DNA of 50,820 bases from Acidimicrobiales bacterium (GTDB taxonomy: Bacteria > Actinomycetota > Acidimicrobiia > Acidimicrobiales > Iamiaceae). The stretch spans positions 1 to 50,820 of the forward strand of contig JAOBWM010000042.1 of the NCBI GenBank assembly GCA_025463365.1, read 5' to 3'. Each line of letters begins with the position of its first letter. The first letter of the stretch is position 1. The notes beneath the pieces are model-generated. The model saw only the letters and a list, made by a program, of their open reading frames with translations, was not told where the DNA came from and did not search any database. The translations under genes were made by a program, and so were the position numbers. Positions 41,557 through 50,022 of the stretch are shown here, one piece after another.

Positions 41557-41615
41557 GGGTCGCAACAATCACGCAAGGTGAGATGTCCGGGTGCGTCCCG
41601 GGGTCACCGCACCGG

Positions 41616-42593
41616 TCAGGCGGTCGCCCCGGCGAAGTAGCGCCGCGGGGTGACCACGAGCATGGCGTCGACCTGCGCGGCCGTCACGCCGTGGTCGAGC
41701 AGGTAGGGAAGGACCTCGTCGTGGATGTGGAGGTAGTTCCACTGCGGCATGAATGCCAGGGCCTCCGGCTCGATCCAGTCGATGTAGCAAGCCGCGTCCT
41801 GCGAGAGGACCAGCTGGTCGGCGTAGCCGCGACGGCAGAGCTCGACGACGATGTCCGCCCGCGCCTCGAACGTGGTGCCGACGTTGATCCCGAACCGGTC
41901 CATCCCGAGGATGAAGCCCGCCTCGGCCAGCTCGCTCAGGTGGTCGGCGTCGTCGGTGTCGCCGCTGTGGCCGAGCACGATGCGGCTGGGATCCACGCCC
42001 TCCTCGTCGCAGAGCACGCGCTTGGCCTCGGACCCCGACCGGGAGCCGGGATGGGTGTGCACCGTGATCGGGGCCCCGGTCCGATGATGGGCCTGGGCAA
42101 CGGCTCGCATCACGCGGACGACGCCGTCGGTGGGGCCCTGCTCGTCGATGGCGCACTTGAGGAACGCGGCCCGGACGCCGGTTCCGGCGATGCCGTCGGT
42201 GATGTCGCCGACGAACAGGTCGACCATGGGGTCGGGCAGCTCCGCGCTCAGCGCCGGACCCCGGTGGTGGAAGAAGAAGGGGACGTCGCCATAGGTGTAG
42301 CAACCGGTGGCGACCACGATGTTGAGGTCGGGCACCTGCTCGGCGATCACCTGGATCCGGGGCAGGTACCGCCCGAGGCCGATCACGGTGGGATCGACGA
42401 TCGTCCGCACGCCCTGGGCGGCAAGGGCCTGGAGCTTGCTCACGGCATCGGCCACCCGCTCGTCCTCGCTCCCCCACTCGTCGGGGTAGTTCTGTTGGAC
42501 GTCGGGCGTGAGCACGAACACGTGCTCGTGCATGTAGGTGCGCCCGAGTGACGATGTGTCGATCGGTCCCCGGACGGTCTCCACCTGCGCCAT
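41616..42593 (-). CDS. Phosphotriesterase-like lactonase (PLL family)
   Basis: 325 residues, an amidohydrolase-type TIM barrel. Metal ligands: His22 and His24 (MHEH), carbamylated Lys146 (FLKCAID), His179 (HTHPGS), His209 (GHSGD), Asp266 (LSQDAACY). RGPIDTSSLGRTYMHEHVFVLTPDVQQNYPDEWG and TVIGLGRYLPRI...LNIVVATGCYTYGDVPFFFHH are close to the mycobacterial PPH/PLL lactonases, which hydrolyse acyl-homoserine and other lactones with weak phosphotriesterase side activity. GAGGAGACGAC before ATG 42593. Cytoplasmic, no signal peptide. Confidence 0.93.
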   Translation of the reverse strand: MAQVETVRGPIDTSSLGRTYMHEHVFVLTPDVQQNYPDEWGSEDERVADAVSKLQALAAQGVRTIVDPTVIGLGRYLPRIQVIAEQVPDLNIVVATGCYTYGDVPFFFHHRGPALSAELPDPMVDLFVGDITDGIAGTGVRAAFLKCAIDEQGPTDGVVRVMRAVAQAHHRTGAPITVHTHPGSRSGSEAKRVLCDEEGVDPSRIVLGHSGDTDDADHLSELAEAGFILGMDRFGINVGTTFEARADIVVELCRRGYADQLVLSQDAACYIDWIEPEALAFMPQWNYLHIHDEVLPYLLDHGVTAAQVDAMLVVTPRRYFAGATA

Positions 42594-42631
42594 GTCGTCT
42601 CCTCTGTCGCTCGAACGATCAGCGGCGAAAC

Positions 42632-43408
42632 CTACGCCTCGGCTGCACGGCGGCGCGGTCCGTTCGACTCGGCCTGCTCAGGTCTTCCCGCTCCGGTCTC
42701 GAGGAAGGGTCGGTTGCCGTAGCGGTCGAGGTGCACGACCTCGCCGATCGGCCGGCGCGTGGTCGGGCCGTAGTTGCCCTTGGCCCATCCGATCGGGATG
42801 ATGCACACCGGGTTCACGCTTCGGGGGAGGCCCAGGATCTTGCGGGCCGAGGGCACCCACCAGATCGGCAGGGTCTGCAGGGACGCCCCGAGCCCGACCG
42901 CCCGGCAGCCGAGCAGCAGGTTCTGGACCGGCGGGAACACCGAGCCGTAGAACGACGCCACCGAGATCTGCGGCCGCCCGACCGGCTTGTGCTTGAGGTT
43001 GCGCCGGTAGCACGGGATCACGAAGACCGGCAGGTCCTCGAAGTGCTCGGCCTGCCACTGGCCCGGCGCGATCTGCCGCAGCTCTCGCTCGTCGCCCTTC
43101 GCCATCCGGACCGCGATCGGATCGATCACGCGGTAGAGCTTGCGCCAGAGCTTGGCCAGCTTGAGCTTCTGCTCGCGGTCCTCGACCACGAGGTACGACC
43201 AGTCCTGCGTGTTGGAGCTCGTCGGCGCCTTGAGGGAGAGCTCGAGGAGCGGCAGGAGCACGTCGTGGGACACCGGGTCGAGGTGCAGGCGGCGCACGGC
43301 GCGCTGGGTCCGCATCGCGTCCTCCATCGGCATGCCCAACCGGGCCAGCGCCTCGGCCGGCTCCGGCGGCACGAACGAGCTCTGGTCCCCTGGTCCCGCG
43401 TCGGTCAC
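42632..43408 (-). CDS. Nitroreductase-family flavoprotein
   Basis: 258 residues with MRTQRAVRRLHLDPVSHDVLLPLLELSLKAPTSSNTQDWSYLVVEDRE (FMN phosphate and dimer contacts), SVFPPVQNLLLGCRAVGLGASLQTLP and NPVCIIPIGWAKGNYGPTTRRPIGEVVHLDRYG. FMN-dependent reductase using NAD(P)H; the actual substrate is open. The start GTG 43408 is set by TACGAT six bases upstream (leaderless pattern). Lies 39 bp upstream of the lactonase on the same strand, so the two may be co-transcribed. Confidence 0.9.
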   Translation of the reverse strand: MTDAGPGDQSSFVPPEPAEALARLGMPMEDAMRTQRAVRRLHLDPVSHDVLLPLLELSLKAPTSSNTQDWSYLVVEDREQKLKLAKLWRKLYRVIDPIAVRMAKGDERELRQIAPGQWQAEHFEDLPVFVIPCYRRNLKHKPVGRPQISVASFYGSVFPPVQNLLLGCRAVGLGASLQTLPIWWVPSARKILGLPRSVNPVCIIPIGWAKGNYGPTTRRPIGEVVHLDRYGNRPFLETGAGRPEQAESNGPRRRAAEA

Positions 43409-43414
43409 CGGCGC

Positions 43415-43420
43415 ATCGTA
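43415..43420 (-). promoter_or_regulatory. Leaderless -10 box of the nitroreductase gene
   Basis: TACGAT on the minus strand, 6 nt before GTG 43408. Confidence 0.55.
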
Positions 43421-43438
43421 GGTGTGACGCCATCGCCG

Positions 43439-43615
43439 TCACCTGATGACCGAGCGGGTCCCGACCACGATCGCGTCGGAGGATCCGAGTTCGCTGTTGT
43501 CGTCGAGCACTCCGACACGCACGCGTCGGCGGTGGTCGACCGGAACCGGACCTTCTCGCTCCCCGCCGTGAGCTCGATGAACCTGGTACCGGTACTGGCC
43601 GTCACCATCGGTCAT
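43439..43615 (-). CDS. Possible 58-residue protein, unknown
   Basis: ATG 43615 to TGA 43439: MTDGDGQYRYQVHRAHGG...RVRVGVLDDNSELGSSDAIVVGTRSVIR. The sequence looks protein-like at its C-terminus, but third-position GC is lower than in neighbours and there is no clear ribosome site. No family recognised. It would precede the nitroreductase on the same strand. The alternative is non-coding spacer. Confidence 0.3.
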   Translation of the reverse strand: MTDGDGQYRYQVHRAHGGEREGPVPVDHRRRVRVGVLDDNSELGSSDAIVVGTRSVIR

Positions 43616-43647
43616 GGTGGCGGCCCGCCGGGCCCAGCAGCCGTCGG

Positions 43648-43653
43648 TACCCT
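43648..43653 (+). promoter_or_regulatory. Leaderless -10 box of the gamma-glutamyltransferase gene
   Basis: TACCCT, 6 nt before GTG 43660; supports GTG 43660 rather than the adjacent ATG 43663 as the start. Confidence 0.55.
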
Positions 43654-43659
43654 CGACCG

Positions 43660-45267
43660 GTGATGGACACCGAACCGAGCACCCGATGGTGGCCCACCAC
43701 CTACGCCGCCGACGGGCTGGTGTGCTCGATCGACCACCTGGCCTCGTCGGCCGGCGCCCAGATCCTCAGCGCCGGCGGATCGGCGGCCGATGCCGCGGTG
43801 GCGGCATCGGCCGTGCTGGCCGTGACCAGTCCCCACATGTGCGGCATGGGTGGCGACCTCTTCGCGCTGGTGCACGACCCCGACCACGCCGGGGTACCCG
43901 ACGCGCTCAACGCATCGGGGCGCGCCGGATCCGGCGCCGATCCCGAGCGGTTGCGGGCCGAGGGCCACCGGGCCATGCCGTTCAAGGGCGACGTGCGCAG
44001 TGCGCCCGTCCCAGGATGCGTCGACGGCTGGTGCGCGCTCCACGAGCGCCACGGCCGCCTGCCGCTCGCCGACGTGCTCGCGCCGGCGATCCGCGCCGCC
44101 GAGTCCGGCTTCCCTGCCGCGCCGATGTTGGCGTTCACGTTGGAGCGGCTCGTCGGGGTCTCCGGCTGCGACGAGCTCACCTCCATCCGCCCGGCGATCG
44201 GTGAGCGGGTGTTGCGCCCGGGCGTGGCCCGCCAGCTCCGGGCCGTCGCCGAGGGCGGGCGCGCCGCCTTCTACGGCGGCGAGTTCGGGTCCGCCCTCCT
44301 CGCCGCAGGGGCGGGCGAGTACGAGCCGGCCGACCTGGAGCGATCGAGCGCCGATTGGGTCGATCCGCTGGGCCTGGCCGTCTGGGGCCACGACCTCTGG
44401 ACGATCCCGCCCAACTCGCAGGGCTACCTCTCGCTCGCGGCGGCGCGCATCGCCGAGTTGGCGGCCGCCGGCGAACCGTTCCCCCCGCCGGCCGACCCGG
44501 CCTGGGTCCACCTGCTCGTCGAGGCCGCCCGCCTGGCCGGCCACGACCGCGTGACGGAGCTCCACGAGCACGCCGATGGCCCGGCCCTCCTCGCGGATGC
44601 CCGGCTCCGGGATCTCGCCGCTCGCTTCGATCCGCTCGGGCTGTCCGGCGCGGTCGCCCCCGATCGCGCCGGCGGGACGATGTACCTCTGCGCCGTCGAC
44701 GGTGATGGCATGGGCGTCAGCTTCATCCAGTCCAACGCCGACGCCTACGGCTGCCACGTGGCGGCCGCCGGCACCGGCGTCTTGCTGCACAACCGTGGCG
44801 TCGGGTTCTCGCTCGAGCCGGGGCACCCGGCCGAGTACGGCCCCGGGCGGCGCCCACCGCACACGCTTGCCCCCGCGCTGGTCACCCGGCCCGACGGCAG
44901 GCTGCGAGCGGTGCTCGGCACGATGGGGGGCGATTCCCAACCGCAGGTCGTCCTCCAGCTCCTCGCCCGCCTGCTGGCCGAGGGCCAAGAGGTCGGCGAC
45001 GCCATCCACGCCCCGCGCTTCGTGCTGCAGGCCGGCGAGCACGGCTTCGCCACCTGGGACGGCGAGCCGCAGACCGTCCGCCTCGAGCAGCACGCGCCCG
45101 ACTCGTGGGGCGCCGGCCTGACCGAACGAGGCCACACCGTGGCCGTCGCCGGCTTCGATCCCGCCGGCTTCGGCCACGCCCACGCCATCGAGATCCGCGA
45201 GGACGGCATCCGCGCCGGCGCCGCCGACCCCCGCTCCATGACCGGCGCCGCCGTGGCCTCGGCCTGA
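43660..45267 (+). CDS. Gamma-glutamyltransferase family (Ntn hydrolase)
   Basis: 535 residues. SIDHLASSAGAQILSAGGSAADAAVAASAVLAVTSPHMCGMGGDLFALV is the large-subunit N-terminal signature. The autoprocessing/catalytic Thr is in AGGTMYLCAVDGDGMGVSFIQSN (Thr340), in place of the common TTHxxVVD. NNRGVGF-type (LHNRGVGFSLEPGHPAEYGPGRRPPHTLAPALV) and GTMGGDSQPQV complete the small subunit. It cleaves gamma-glutamyl bonds of glutathione or related compounds after self-cleavage. No signal peptide is seen, so it would be cytoplasmic, unlike E. coli GGT. Start GTG 43660. Confidence 0.92.
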   Translation: MMDTEPSTRWWPTTYAADGLVCSIDHLASSAGAQILSAGGSAADAAVAASAVLAVTSPHMCGMGGDLFALVHDPDHAGVPDALNASGRAGSGADPERLRAEGHRAMPFKGDVRSAPVPGCVDGWCALHERHGRLPLADVLAPAIRAAESGFPAAPMLAFTLERLVGVSGCDELTSIRPAIGERVLRPGVARQLRAVAEGGRAAFYGGEFGSALLAAGAGEYEPADLERSSADWVDPLGLAVWGHDLWTIPPNSQGYLSLAAARIAELAAAGEPFPPPADPAWVHLLVEAARLAGHDRVTELHEHADGPALLADARLRDLAARFDPLGLSGAVAPDRAGGTMYLCAVDGDGMGVSFIQSNADAYGCHVAAAGTGVLLHNRGVGFSLEPGHPAEYGPGRRPPHTLAPALVTRPDGRLRAVLGTMGGDSQPQVVLQLLARLLAEGQEVGDAIHAPRFVLQAGEHGFATWDGEPQTVRLEQHAPDSWGAGLTERGHTVAVAGFDPAGFGHAHAIEIREDGIRAGAADPRSMTGAAVASA

Positions 45268-45307
45268 CCGTCGGGCCACGGGTGTCGGCGCTCCCCCAAA
45301 ACCAAGC

Positions 45308-45333
45308 GTGACCAGCGCAGAAGCGCTGGTCAC
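45308..45333 (-). terminator. Intrinsic terminator of tRNA-Leu
   Basis: GTGACCAGCGC, loop AGAA, GCGCTGGTCAC: a perfect 11-bp stem one base after the CCA end of tRNA-Leu on the minus strand, followed by TTGGTTTTGG. Confidence 0.9.
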
Positions 45334-45334
45334 C

Positions 45335-45421
45335 TGGTGCACTGGGGGGGACTTGAACCCCCACGTCCCTAAGGACACCAGCCCCTCAAGCTGGCGCGTC
45401 TGCCAATTCCGCCACCAGTGC
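45335..45421 (-). tRNA. tRNA-Leu (anticodon GAG)
   Basis: 87 nt with encoded CCA. Minus strand: GCACTGG TGGCGGAATTGGCAGACGCG, anticodon stem CCAGC / GCTGG with loop TTGAGGG (anticodon GAG, codon CTC), a long variable arm (TGTCCTTAGGGACGT) typical of class II tRNA-Leu, T-arm GGGGGTTCAAGTCCCCC, acceptor CCAGTGC plus A and CCA. Confidence 0.96.
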
Positions 45422-45453
45422 GTGGCTGCCCGGGCGGACCCGAGCGGGTGGTC

Positions 45454-45463
45454 ACCCTAGCGC
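45454..45463 (-). promoter_or_regulatory. tRNA-Leu promoter -10 region
   Basis: GCGCTAGGGT on the minus strand, ending 32 nt before the tRNA 5' end. It is identical to the ten bases upstream of tRNA-Val. A TTCAGA with an 18-bp spacer upstream could serve as -35. Confidence 0.55.
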
Positions 45464-45514
45464 ACCGCGAAGTGCGCTCTGAAGACCGAAACGAGGCCGT
45501 GATGGTGCCCCTGG

Positions 45515-45751
45515 CTAGGCCGGGGTGGACATCAACAGCCCGAGGGCCAACGTGGTGAAGCCGAACAGCACGGCGAGCACCACGGTGATGCGATCGAGGT
45601 TCTTCTCGACGACCGTCGAGCCCTGAGCGGCCGCACCCATGCCGCCACCGAACATGTCCGACAGGCCGCCACCCTTGCCACTGTGGAGCAGCACGAGGAT
45701 CAGCAGGCTGCCCGACACGATCACATGGAGGGTTACGAGGAAAACCAGCAC
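45515..45751 (-). CDS. secG: Preprotein translocase subunit SecG
   Basis: 78 residues: VFLVTLHVIVSGSLLILVLLHSGKGGGLSDMFGGG...VVEKNLDRITVVLAVLFGFTTLALGLL. Two membrane helices flank the conserved LLHSGKGGGLSDMFGGG loop and NLDRIT, diagnostic for SecG, the small SecYEG channel subunit. GTG 45751 follows AAAGG at seven bases. It lies 82 bp downstream of the peptide-transporter operon on the same strand and just upstream of tRNA-Leu; this secG next to tRNA-Leu order is common in actinobacteria. Confidence 0.93.
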   Translation of the reverse strand: MLVFLVTLHVIVSGSLLILVLLHSGKGGGLSDMFGGGMGAAAQGSTVVEKNLDRITVVLAVLFGFTTLALGLLMSTPA

Positions 45752-45833
45752 GCCGAGCCTTTCGGGTCGTTCGAACCCTCCGTCACCGGGGGGCCCGAGA
45801 ACGATAGCGGGCGAGCGACCCGGGCCGAAAGCG

Positions 45834-46868
45834 TCAGGGGGCCGAGCCGATCGTGGGCGCACCGGCCGGCAAGGCGGAACCGATCTGGACCGGAACCTCG
45901 ATCGGGTGGTGGCACGCGAACTGGTGGTCAGCGTCGCCGTCGAGCGGCGGCTCCTGCTCGGCGCAGATCTCCGTGGCCCGCCAGCACCGGGTCCGGAAGT
46001 GGCAGCCGCTCGGCGGGTCGATCGGGCTCGGGACGTCGCCCTCGAGGATGATGCGCTGCCGGGCGCGCTCGAGCGCCGGATCCGGGATCGGCACCGCCGA
46101 CATCAAGGCCCGCGTGTAGGGATGCCGGGCCTCGCGGTAGATGCGCGCACGGGTGCCGATCTCGACGATCTTCCCGAGGTACATCACCGCCACCCGATCG
46201 GAGATGTGGCGGACCACGGAGAGGTCGTGGGCGATGAAGAAGTAGGTGAGCCCGCGCTCCTCTTGGAGCCGGCGCAAGAGGTTGACGACGCCGGCCTGGA
46301 TGGAGACGTCGAGGGCTGAGACGGGCTCGTCGAGCACGATGAGCTCCGGGTTCACCGCCAAGGCCCGGGCGATGCCGATGCGTTGGCGCTGGCCGCCCGA
46401 GAACTCGTGGGGGTAACGGCTCTGGTGCTCAGGCGACAGCCCCACGATCTCGAGGAGGTCGGCGACCTGGTCGCGGCTCTGGGCCCGCTTCAGGCCCTCG
46501 TGGATCAAGAACGGCTCGGACAGGATCTCCCCCACGTTCATGCGCGGGTTGAGGGAGGCGTACGGGTCCTGGAAGACCATCTGCATGCGCCGGCGCAAGG
46601 CCTTGTTGTCGGCCTTCTGCAGCGTGGTGACGTCCTCGCCACCCAGCTTGATGGTTCCCCGGGTCGGCGCGAGCAGGCCCATGAGGACCCGGCCGAGGGT
46701 CGACTTGCCGCACCCGGACTCCCCGACCACGCCGAGCGTCTCGCCCGCCTCGAGGGAGAAGGTGACGTCACTGACCGCATGCACCTTGGCCCGCCGCAGG
46801 CCGAGGATGTCCCTGCGCGGCCCCGGGAAGTCCTTCACCACGTTCTGTGCTTGGAGGAGGACGGTCAT
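45834..46868 (-). CDS. Peptide ABC transporter ATP-binding protein, DppF/OppF type
   Basis: 344 residues. Walker A GESGCGKS, Q-loop MVFQDPYASLNPRM, signature FSGGQRQR, Walker B LIVLDEPVSALD, switch His in FFIAHDLSVV. The C-terminal oligopeptide-transporter domain has GCHFRTRCWRATEIC with the Cys residues that in this family can hold an iron-sulfur cluster. ATG 46868 overlaps the preceding stop by four bases. Partner of the DppD-type ATPase; together they drive the two permeases encoded upstream. Confidence 0.94.
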   Translation of the reverse strand: MTVLLQAQNVVKDFPGPRRDILGLRRAKVHAVSDVTFSLEAGETLGVVGESGCGKSTLGRVLMGLLAPTRGTIKLGGEDVTTLQKADNKALRRRMQMVFQDPYASLNPRMNVGEILSEPFLIHEGLKRAQSRDQVADLLEIVGLSPEHQSRYPHEFSGGQRQRIGIARALAVNPELIVLDEPVSALDVSIQAGVVNLLRRLQEERGLTYFFIAHDLSVVRHISDRVAVMYLGKIVEIGTRARIYREARHPYTRALMSAVPIPDPALERARQRIILEGDVPSPIDPPSGCHFRTRCWRATEICAEQEPPLDGDADHQFACHHPIEVPVQIGSALPAGAPTIGSAP

Positions 46869-47890
46869 GGCGCACCGGTCGCGATCCGCACGAGGGACTC
46901 CGTGGCCATCAGCTCGTCGGCGCGATGGCAGGCCGAGAAGTGGCCGGGGTTGCGTTCGATGTTCTCGGGGACGACGGTCATGCAGCCGGCCTCCTCTTTG
47001 GCCCACGGGCAGCGAGGGTGGAACGAGCAGCCCGGCGGCGGATCGAGCATCGATGGGGGCTGCCCGGCGATCGGCATCAGCGGCTCGTCGACGTCACCGT
47101 CGAGGCGGGGAAGCGAAGCCAACAGTCCGGCCGTGTAGGGATGGGCCGTGCGGTCGAAGATGTCGTCGACGACGCCCGACTCGACCACGCGGCCGGCGTA
47201 CATCACGGTCACCCGGTCGGCCATGCCGGCGACGACGCCGAGGTCGTGGGTGATCAAGATCACCGCGGTGTTGAGGCGATGGCAGAGGTCGACGAGGAGC
47301 TCGAGCACCTGGGCCTGGACGGTGACATCGAGGGCGGTGGTGGGTTCGTCGGCGATGATGAGCTGCGGGTCGCACGAGAGGGCCATGGCGATCATGGCCC
47401 GCTGGCGCATGCCACCGGAGAACTCGTGCGGGTACTGGTCCACGCGGCGGTCCGGCTGAGGGATGCCCACCAGCCTGAGCATCTCGATCGCCCGTTCCCG
47501 GGCTTGGCGGCCCGAGACCTTGCGGTGGGCGTGGATCATCTCGGTGATCTGGTAGCCGATGCGGTACACGGGGTTCAGGGCTGACAGCGGGTCCTGGAAG
47601 ATCATGGCGACCTCATCGCCGCGGACCTGGCCGATCCGGTTCTCGCCCACCTCGAGGAGGTTCTCCCCCGCCCAGGTGACCGCGCCCTCGATGGTCGCCG
47701 ACGGGGGCAGGAGCTGCAGGATGCTCATGGCGCTGACCGACTTGCCCGAGCCGGACTCCCCCACGATGGCCACGATCTCGCCCGCATCGACCTGGAGGTC
47801 GAATCCCCGAACGGCCTGGACGACGCCGTCGTCGGTGCGGAACCCGACCGTGAGCTCGGCGATCTCGAGCAACGGAGGCACGTCAGACAT
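46865..47890 (-). CDS. Peptide ABC transporter ATP-binding protein, DppD/OppD type
   Basis: 341 residues. Walker A GESGSGKS, MIFQDPLSALNPVYRI, signature FSGGMRQR, Walker B LIIADEPTTALD, ILITHDLGVVAGMADRV. The C-terminal motif CSFHPRCPWAKEEAGC matches the DppD/OppD Cys-rich tail. ATG 47890 overlaps the permease stop by eight bases. It forms the ATPase heterodimer with the following gene product. Confidence 0.94.
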   Translation of the reverse strand: MSDVPPLLEIAELTVGFRTDDGVVQAVRGFDLQVDAGEIVAIVGESGSGKSVSAMSILQLLPPSATIEGAVTWAGENLLEVGENRIGQVRGDEVAMIFQDPLSALNPVYRIGYQITEMIHAHRKVSGRQARERAIEMLRLVGIPQPDRRVDQYPHEFSGGMRQRAMIAMALSCDPQLIIADEPTTALDVTVQAQVLELLVDLCHRLNTAVILITHDLGVVAGMADRVTVMYAGRVVESGVVDDIFDRTAHPYTAGLLASLPRLDGDVDEPLMPIAGQPPSMLDPPPGCSFHPRCPWAKEEAGCMTVVPENIERNPGHFSACHRADELMATESLVRIATGAP

Positions 47891-48896
47891 CCTTCACATC
47901 CAATGCGTCCCGCAGGCCGTCGCCCACGAGCAGGAAGCCGAGGACCAACAAGATGATGGCCAGGCCCGGGAAGATCAACAGGTGCGGCGCGTCGCCGAAG
48001 AAGGACTGCGACTGCGAGATCATGTTCCCGAGCGACGGGGTCGGCGGGATGATCCCCACGCCGAGGTAGCTGAGCGCCGCCTCGGCGAGGATCGCGCTGC
48101 CGATCCCGATGGCGGCGAGGACCACCACCGGCTGGAACACGTTCGGCAGCACGTGGCGCCAGATGATCCGGAACGTGGGCACACCCGTGGTGCGGGCGGC
48201 GTCGACGTACTCGAGGTCGCGGACCTGCAAGAACCCGGCCCGGACCGTTCGGGCGGTCTGCAACCAGGCCGTGGCGGCCAGGGTGACCACCACCGCCGTG
48301 ACCCCCTGCCCGATGGCCACGATCATGGCGAGGGCCAACACGAAGTACGGGATGCCGAGCACGATGTCGACGAACCGCATCAAGATCGTGTCGAGCCAGC
48401 CCCGGAACCACCCGGCCAGCGCCCCCACCGTGATCCCGATGGTCGTCTCCACTGCGGTGGCGACGAACCCGATGAACAGTGACAGCCGGATGCCGTACAC
48501 GACCCGGGCGAACACGTCCTGCCCCAGGTTGTCGGTGCCGAACCAGTGCTGGTTGGTCGGCGCCTCCTTGCTGGTGACGCCTTGCGCGGTCGGGTTCTGG
48601 ACGAAGAACGGCCCGACGAGGCCGAGCAGGAGCAGCGCGATCACGATGAAGAGCCCGGTCATGGCCAGCCGGTTGCGACGGAAGCGGCGCCACGCATCGC
48701 TGGCCAGGCTCCGGGTGACCAGGACGTCGGCGAGCGAGGCATCGAGCGCGGAGGCCGCCGGGTCGATGCCCAGCTCGGTCGCCTCCGCCCGCCGCAGGAC
48801 TGCGTCGGGAGCCGCGCCGAGGGTGGCGTGCAGGCCGGGTTCGTCGGGTCCGTTCACGACGCCGTCTCTTCCCTGATCGATCGGGCGGTCAGGCAT
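47883..48896 (-). CDS. Peptide ABC transporter permease, DppC/OppC type
   Basis: 337 residues. A cytoplasmic N-terminus of about 75 residues, then RRFRRNRLAMTGLFIVIALLLLG (OppC_N), and a BPD_transp_1 domain with about six helices and the EAA-type loop EYVDAARTTGVPTFRIIWRHVLPN. ATG 48896 (MPDRPIDQG) overlaps the stop of the DppB gene by eight bases; an upstream in-frame codon at 48944 would overlap more and is less likely. Forms the membrane channel with the DppB-type permease. Confidence 0.93.
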   Translation of the reverse strand: MPDRPIDQGRDGVVNGPDEPGLHATLGAAPDAVLRRAEATELGIDPAASALDASLADVLVTRSLASDAWRRFRRNRLAMTGLFIVIALLLLGLVGPFFVQNPTAQGVTSKEAPTNQHWFGTDNLGQDVFARVVYGIRLSLFIGFVATAVETTIGITVGALAGWFRGWLDTILMRFVDIVLGIPYFVLALAMIVAIGQGVTAVVVTLAATAWLQTARTVRAGFLQVRDLEYVDAARTTGVPTFRIIWRHVLPNVFQPVVVLAAIGIGSAILAEAALSYLGVGIIPPTPSLGNMISQSQSFFGDAPHLLIFPGLAIILLVLGFLLVGDGLRDALDVKDV

Positions 48897-49893
48897 CGGA
48901 GTCTCGCAAGCGGATCCGTGGATCGAGCAAGGCGTAGCCGACATCGACCATCACGCTCGCGATCCCGTAGACGAACATCACCACGAGCGACAGCCCGAGG
49001 ACGATGGGCACGTCGCGCTGGGCCGACGCCGTGACGATCCGGTAGCCCAACCCGCGGAGGTTGAAGACCGTCTCGGTGAGCACCGCAGCCCCGACCGCGG
49101 TGCCGAAGTCGATGCCGAGGATGGTGATCACCGGGAGCATGGCGTTGCGCAGCACGTGCTTGCGGATCACCACGGACTCCTTCAGCCCCTTGGCCCGGGC
49201 CGTGCGGACGTGGTCCATGCGCAGCGTCTCGAGCATCGAGGTGCGGGTGATGCGGGCCAGGATCGCGGTGGAGACCGAAGCCAGCACGAGCGCGGGCTGC
49301 AGCAGCGACTTCAGCTGCAGACGGCTCGGGATGATCCCGAGGTACCACGTGTTGGGCCCGAACCCCAGCGGCGGGAAGCGGGCCCACGACGGCCACTGGT
49401 GCTGGTACGCGTAGACACCCGTCACCTGCTTGATGAGGTACCCGAGCACGAACACCGGGACGGCGCTGGCGACCACCGCGACCACCGTGGTCACCGTGTC
49501 CGCCAAGGAATTTCGTCTTCGGGCCGACAGCACGCCGCTCGAGATGCCGATCACCACCTCGACCACGATCGCCCAGAACGCGAGGCGGAGGCTCAGCGGC
49601 GCCCGTTCCTTGATGATCGTCGTGACCTTCTGATGGGTGAGGTACGACTCGCCGAGGTCACCGTGGACCGTCCGGTCGAGGAACTTGACGTACTGGACGT
49701 AGATGGGCCGGTCGATGCCCAGTTGGTGTTCGATGTTCTTCACGACCTGCGGGTCCACGGCCTTGTGGCCGCCGCCGGCGATGAGCTCGGCCGGGCTGCC
49801 GGGCAGGATGAAGAACAGCAGGAAGAGGATGGTGGCCCCACCCCACAGGACGAACACGAGCTGCAGCATGCGGCGGAGGATGTAGCTGGTCAT
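48889..49893 (-). CDS. Peptide ABC transporter permease, DppB/OppB type
   Basis: 334 residues. MTSYILRRMLQLVFVLWGGATILFLLFFILPGSPAELIAGG is the typical DppB N-terminal helix; the permease domain has five further helices and the EAA-type loop DHVRTARAKGLKESVVIRKHVLRN. AAGGGGACC precedes ATG 49893. The gene follows the substrate-binding protein gene after a strong hairpin, so its expression is probably lower than that of the binding protein. Confidence 0.94.
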   Translation of the reverse strand: MTSYILRRMLQLVFVLWGGATILFLLFFILPGSPAELIAGGGHKAVDPQVVKNIEHQLGIDRPIYVQYVKFLDRTVHGDLGESYLTHQKVTTIIKERAPLSLRLAFWAIVVEVVIGISSGVLSARRRNSLADTVTTVVAVVASAVPVFVLGYLIKQVTGVYAYQHQWPSWARFPPLGFGPNTWYLGIIPSRLQLKSLLQPALVLASVSTAILARITRTSMLETLRMDHVRTARAKGLKESVVIRKHVLRNAMLPVITILGIDFGTAVGAAVLTETVFNLRGLGYRIVTASAQRDVPIVLGLSLVVMFVYGIASVMVDVGYALLDPRIRLRDSDA

Positions 49894-49973
49894 GGTCCCC
49901 TTCGAGGCGATGGGGTGGGCGGGAGGCGGGGTGTAGGGCGGTGGTGCGGGGGCGGGGTGCGGGGGACAGAACC

Positions 49974-50011
49974 GTCGAGAGGGCGCCGGATCGGCCCGGC
50001 GCCCTCTCGAC
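49974..50011 (-). terminator. 16-bp perfect hairpin between binding-protein and permease genes
   Basis: GTCGAGAGGGCGCCGG (49974-49989), loop ATCGGC, and the exact complement at 49996-50011, starting 11 bp after the stop of the substrate-binding protein on the minus strand. There is no T-run. It is well placed to end or stabilise the binding-protein mRNA with partial read-through into the permease genes. Confidence 0.8.
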
Positions 50012-50022
50012 CTGTGTTCGTA

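Noticed and set aside
43405-43608. 67-codon minus-strand frame between nitroreductase and gamma-glutamyltransferase
   Set aside because: Ser/Thr-rich translation without a family; a different frame (43439-43615) is slightly more plausible and is listed with low confidence.
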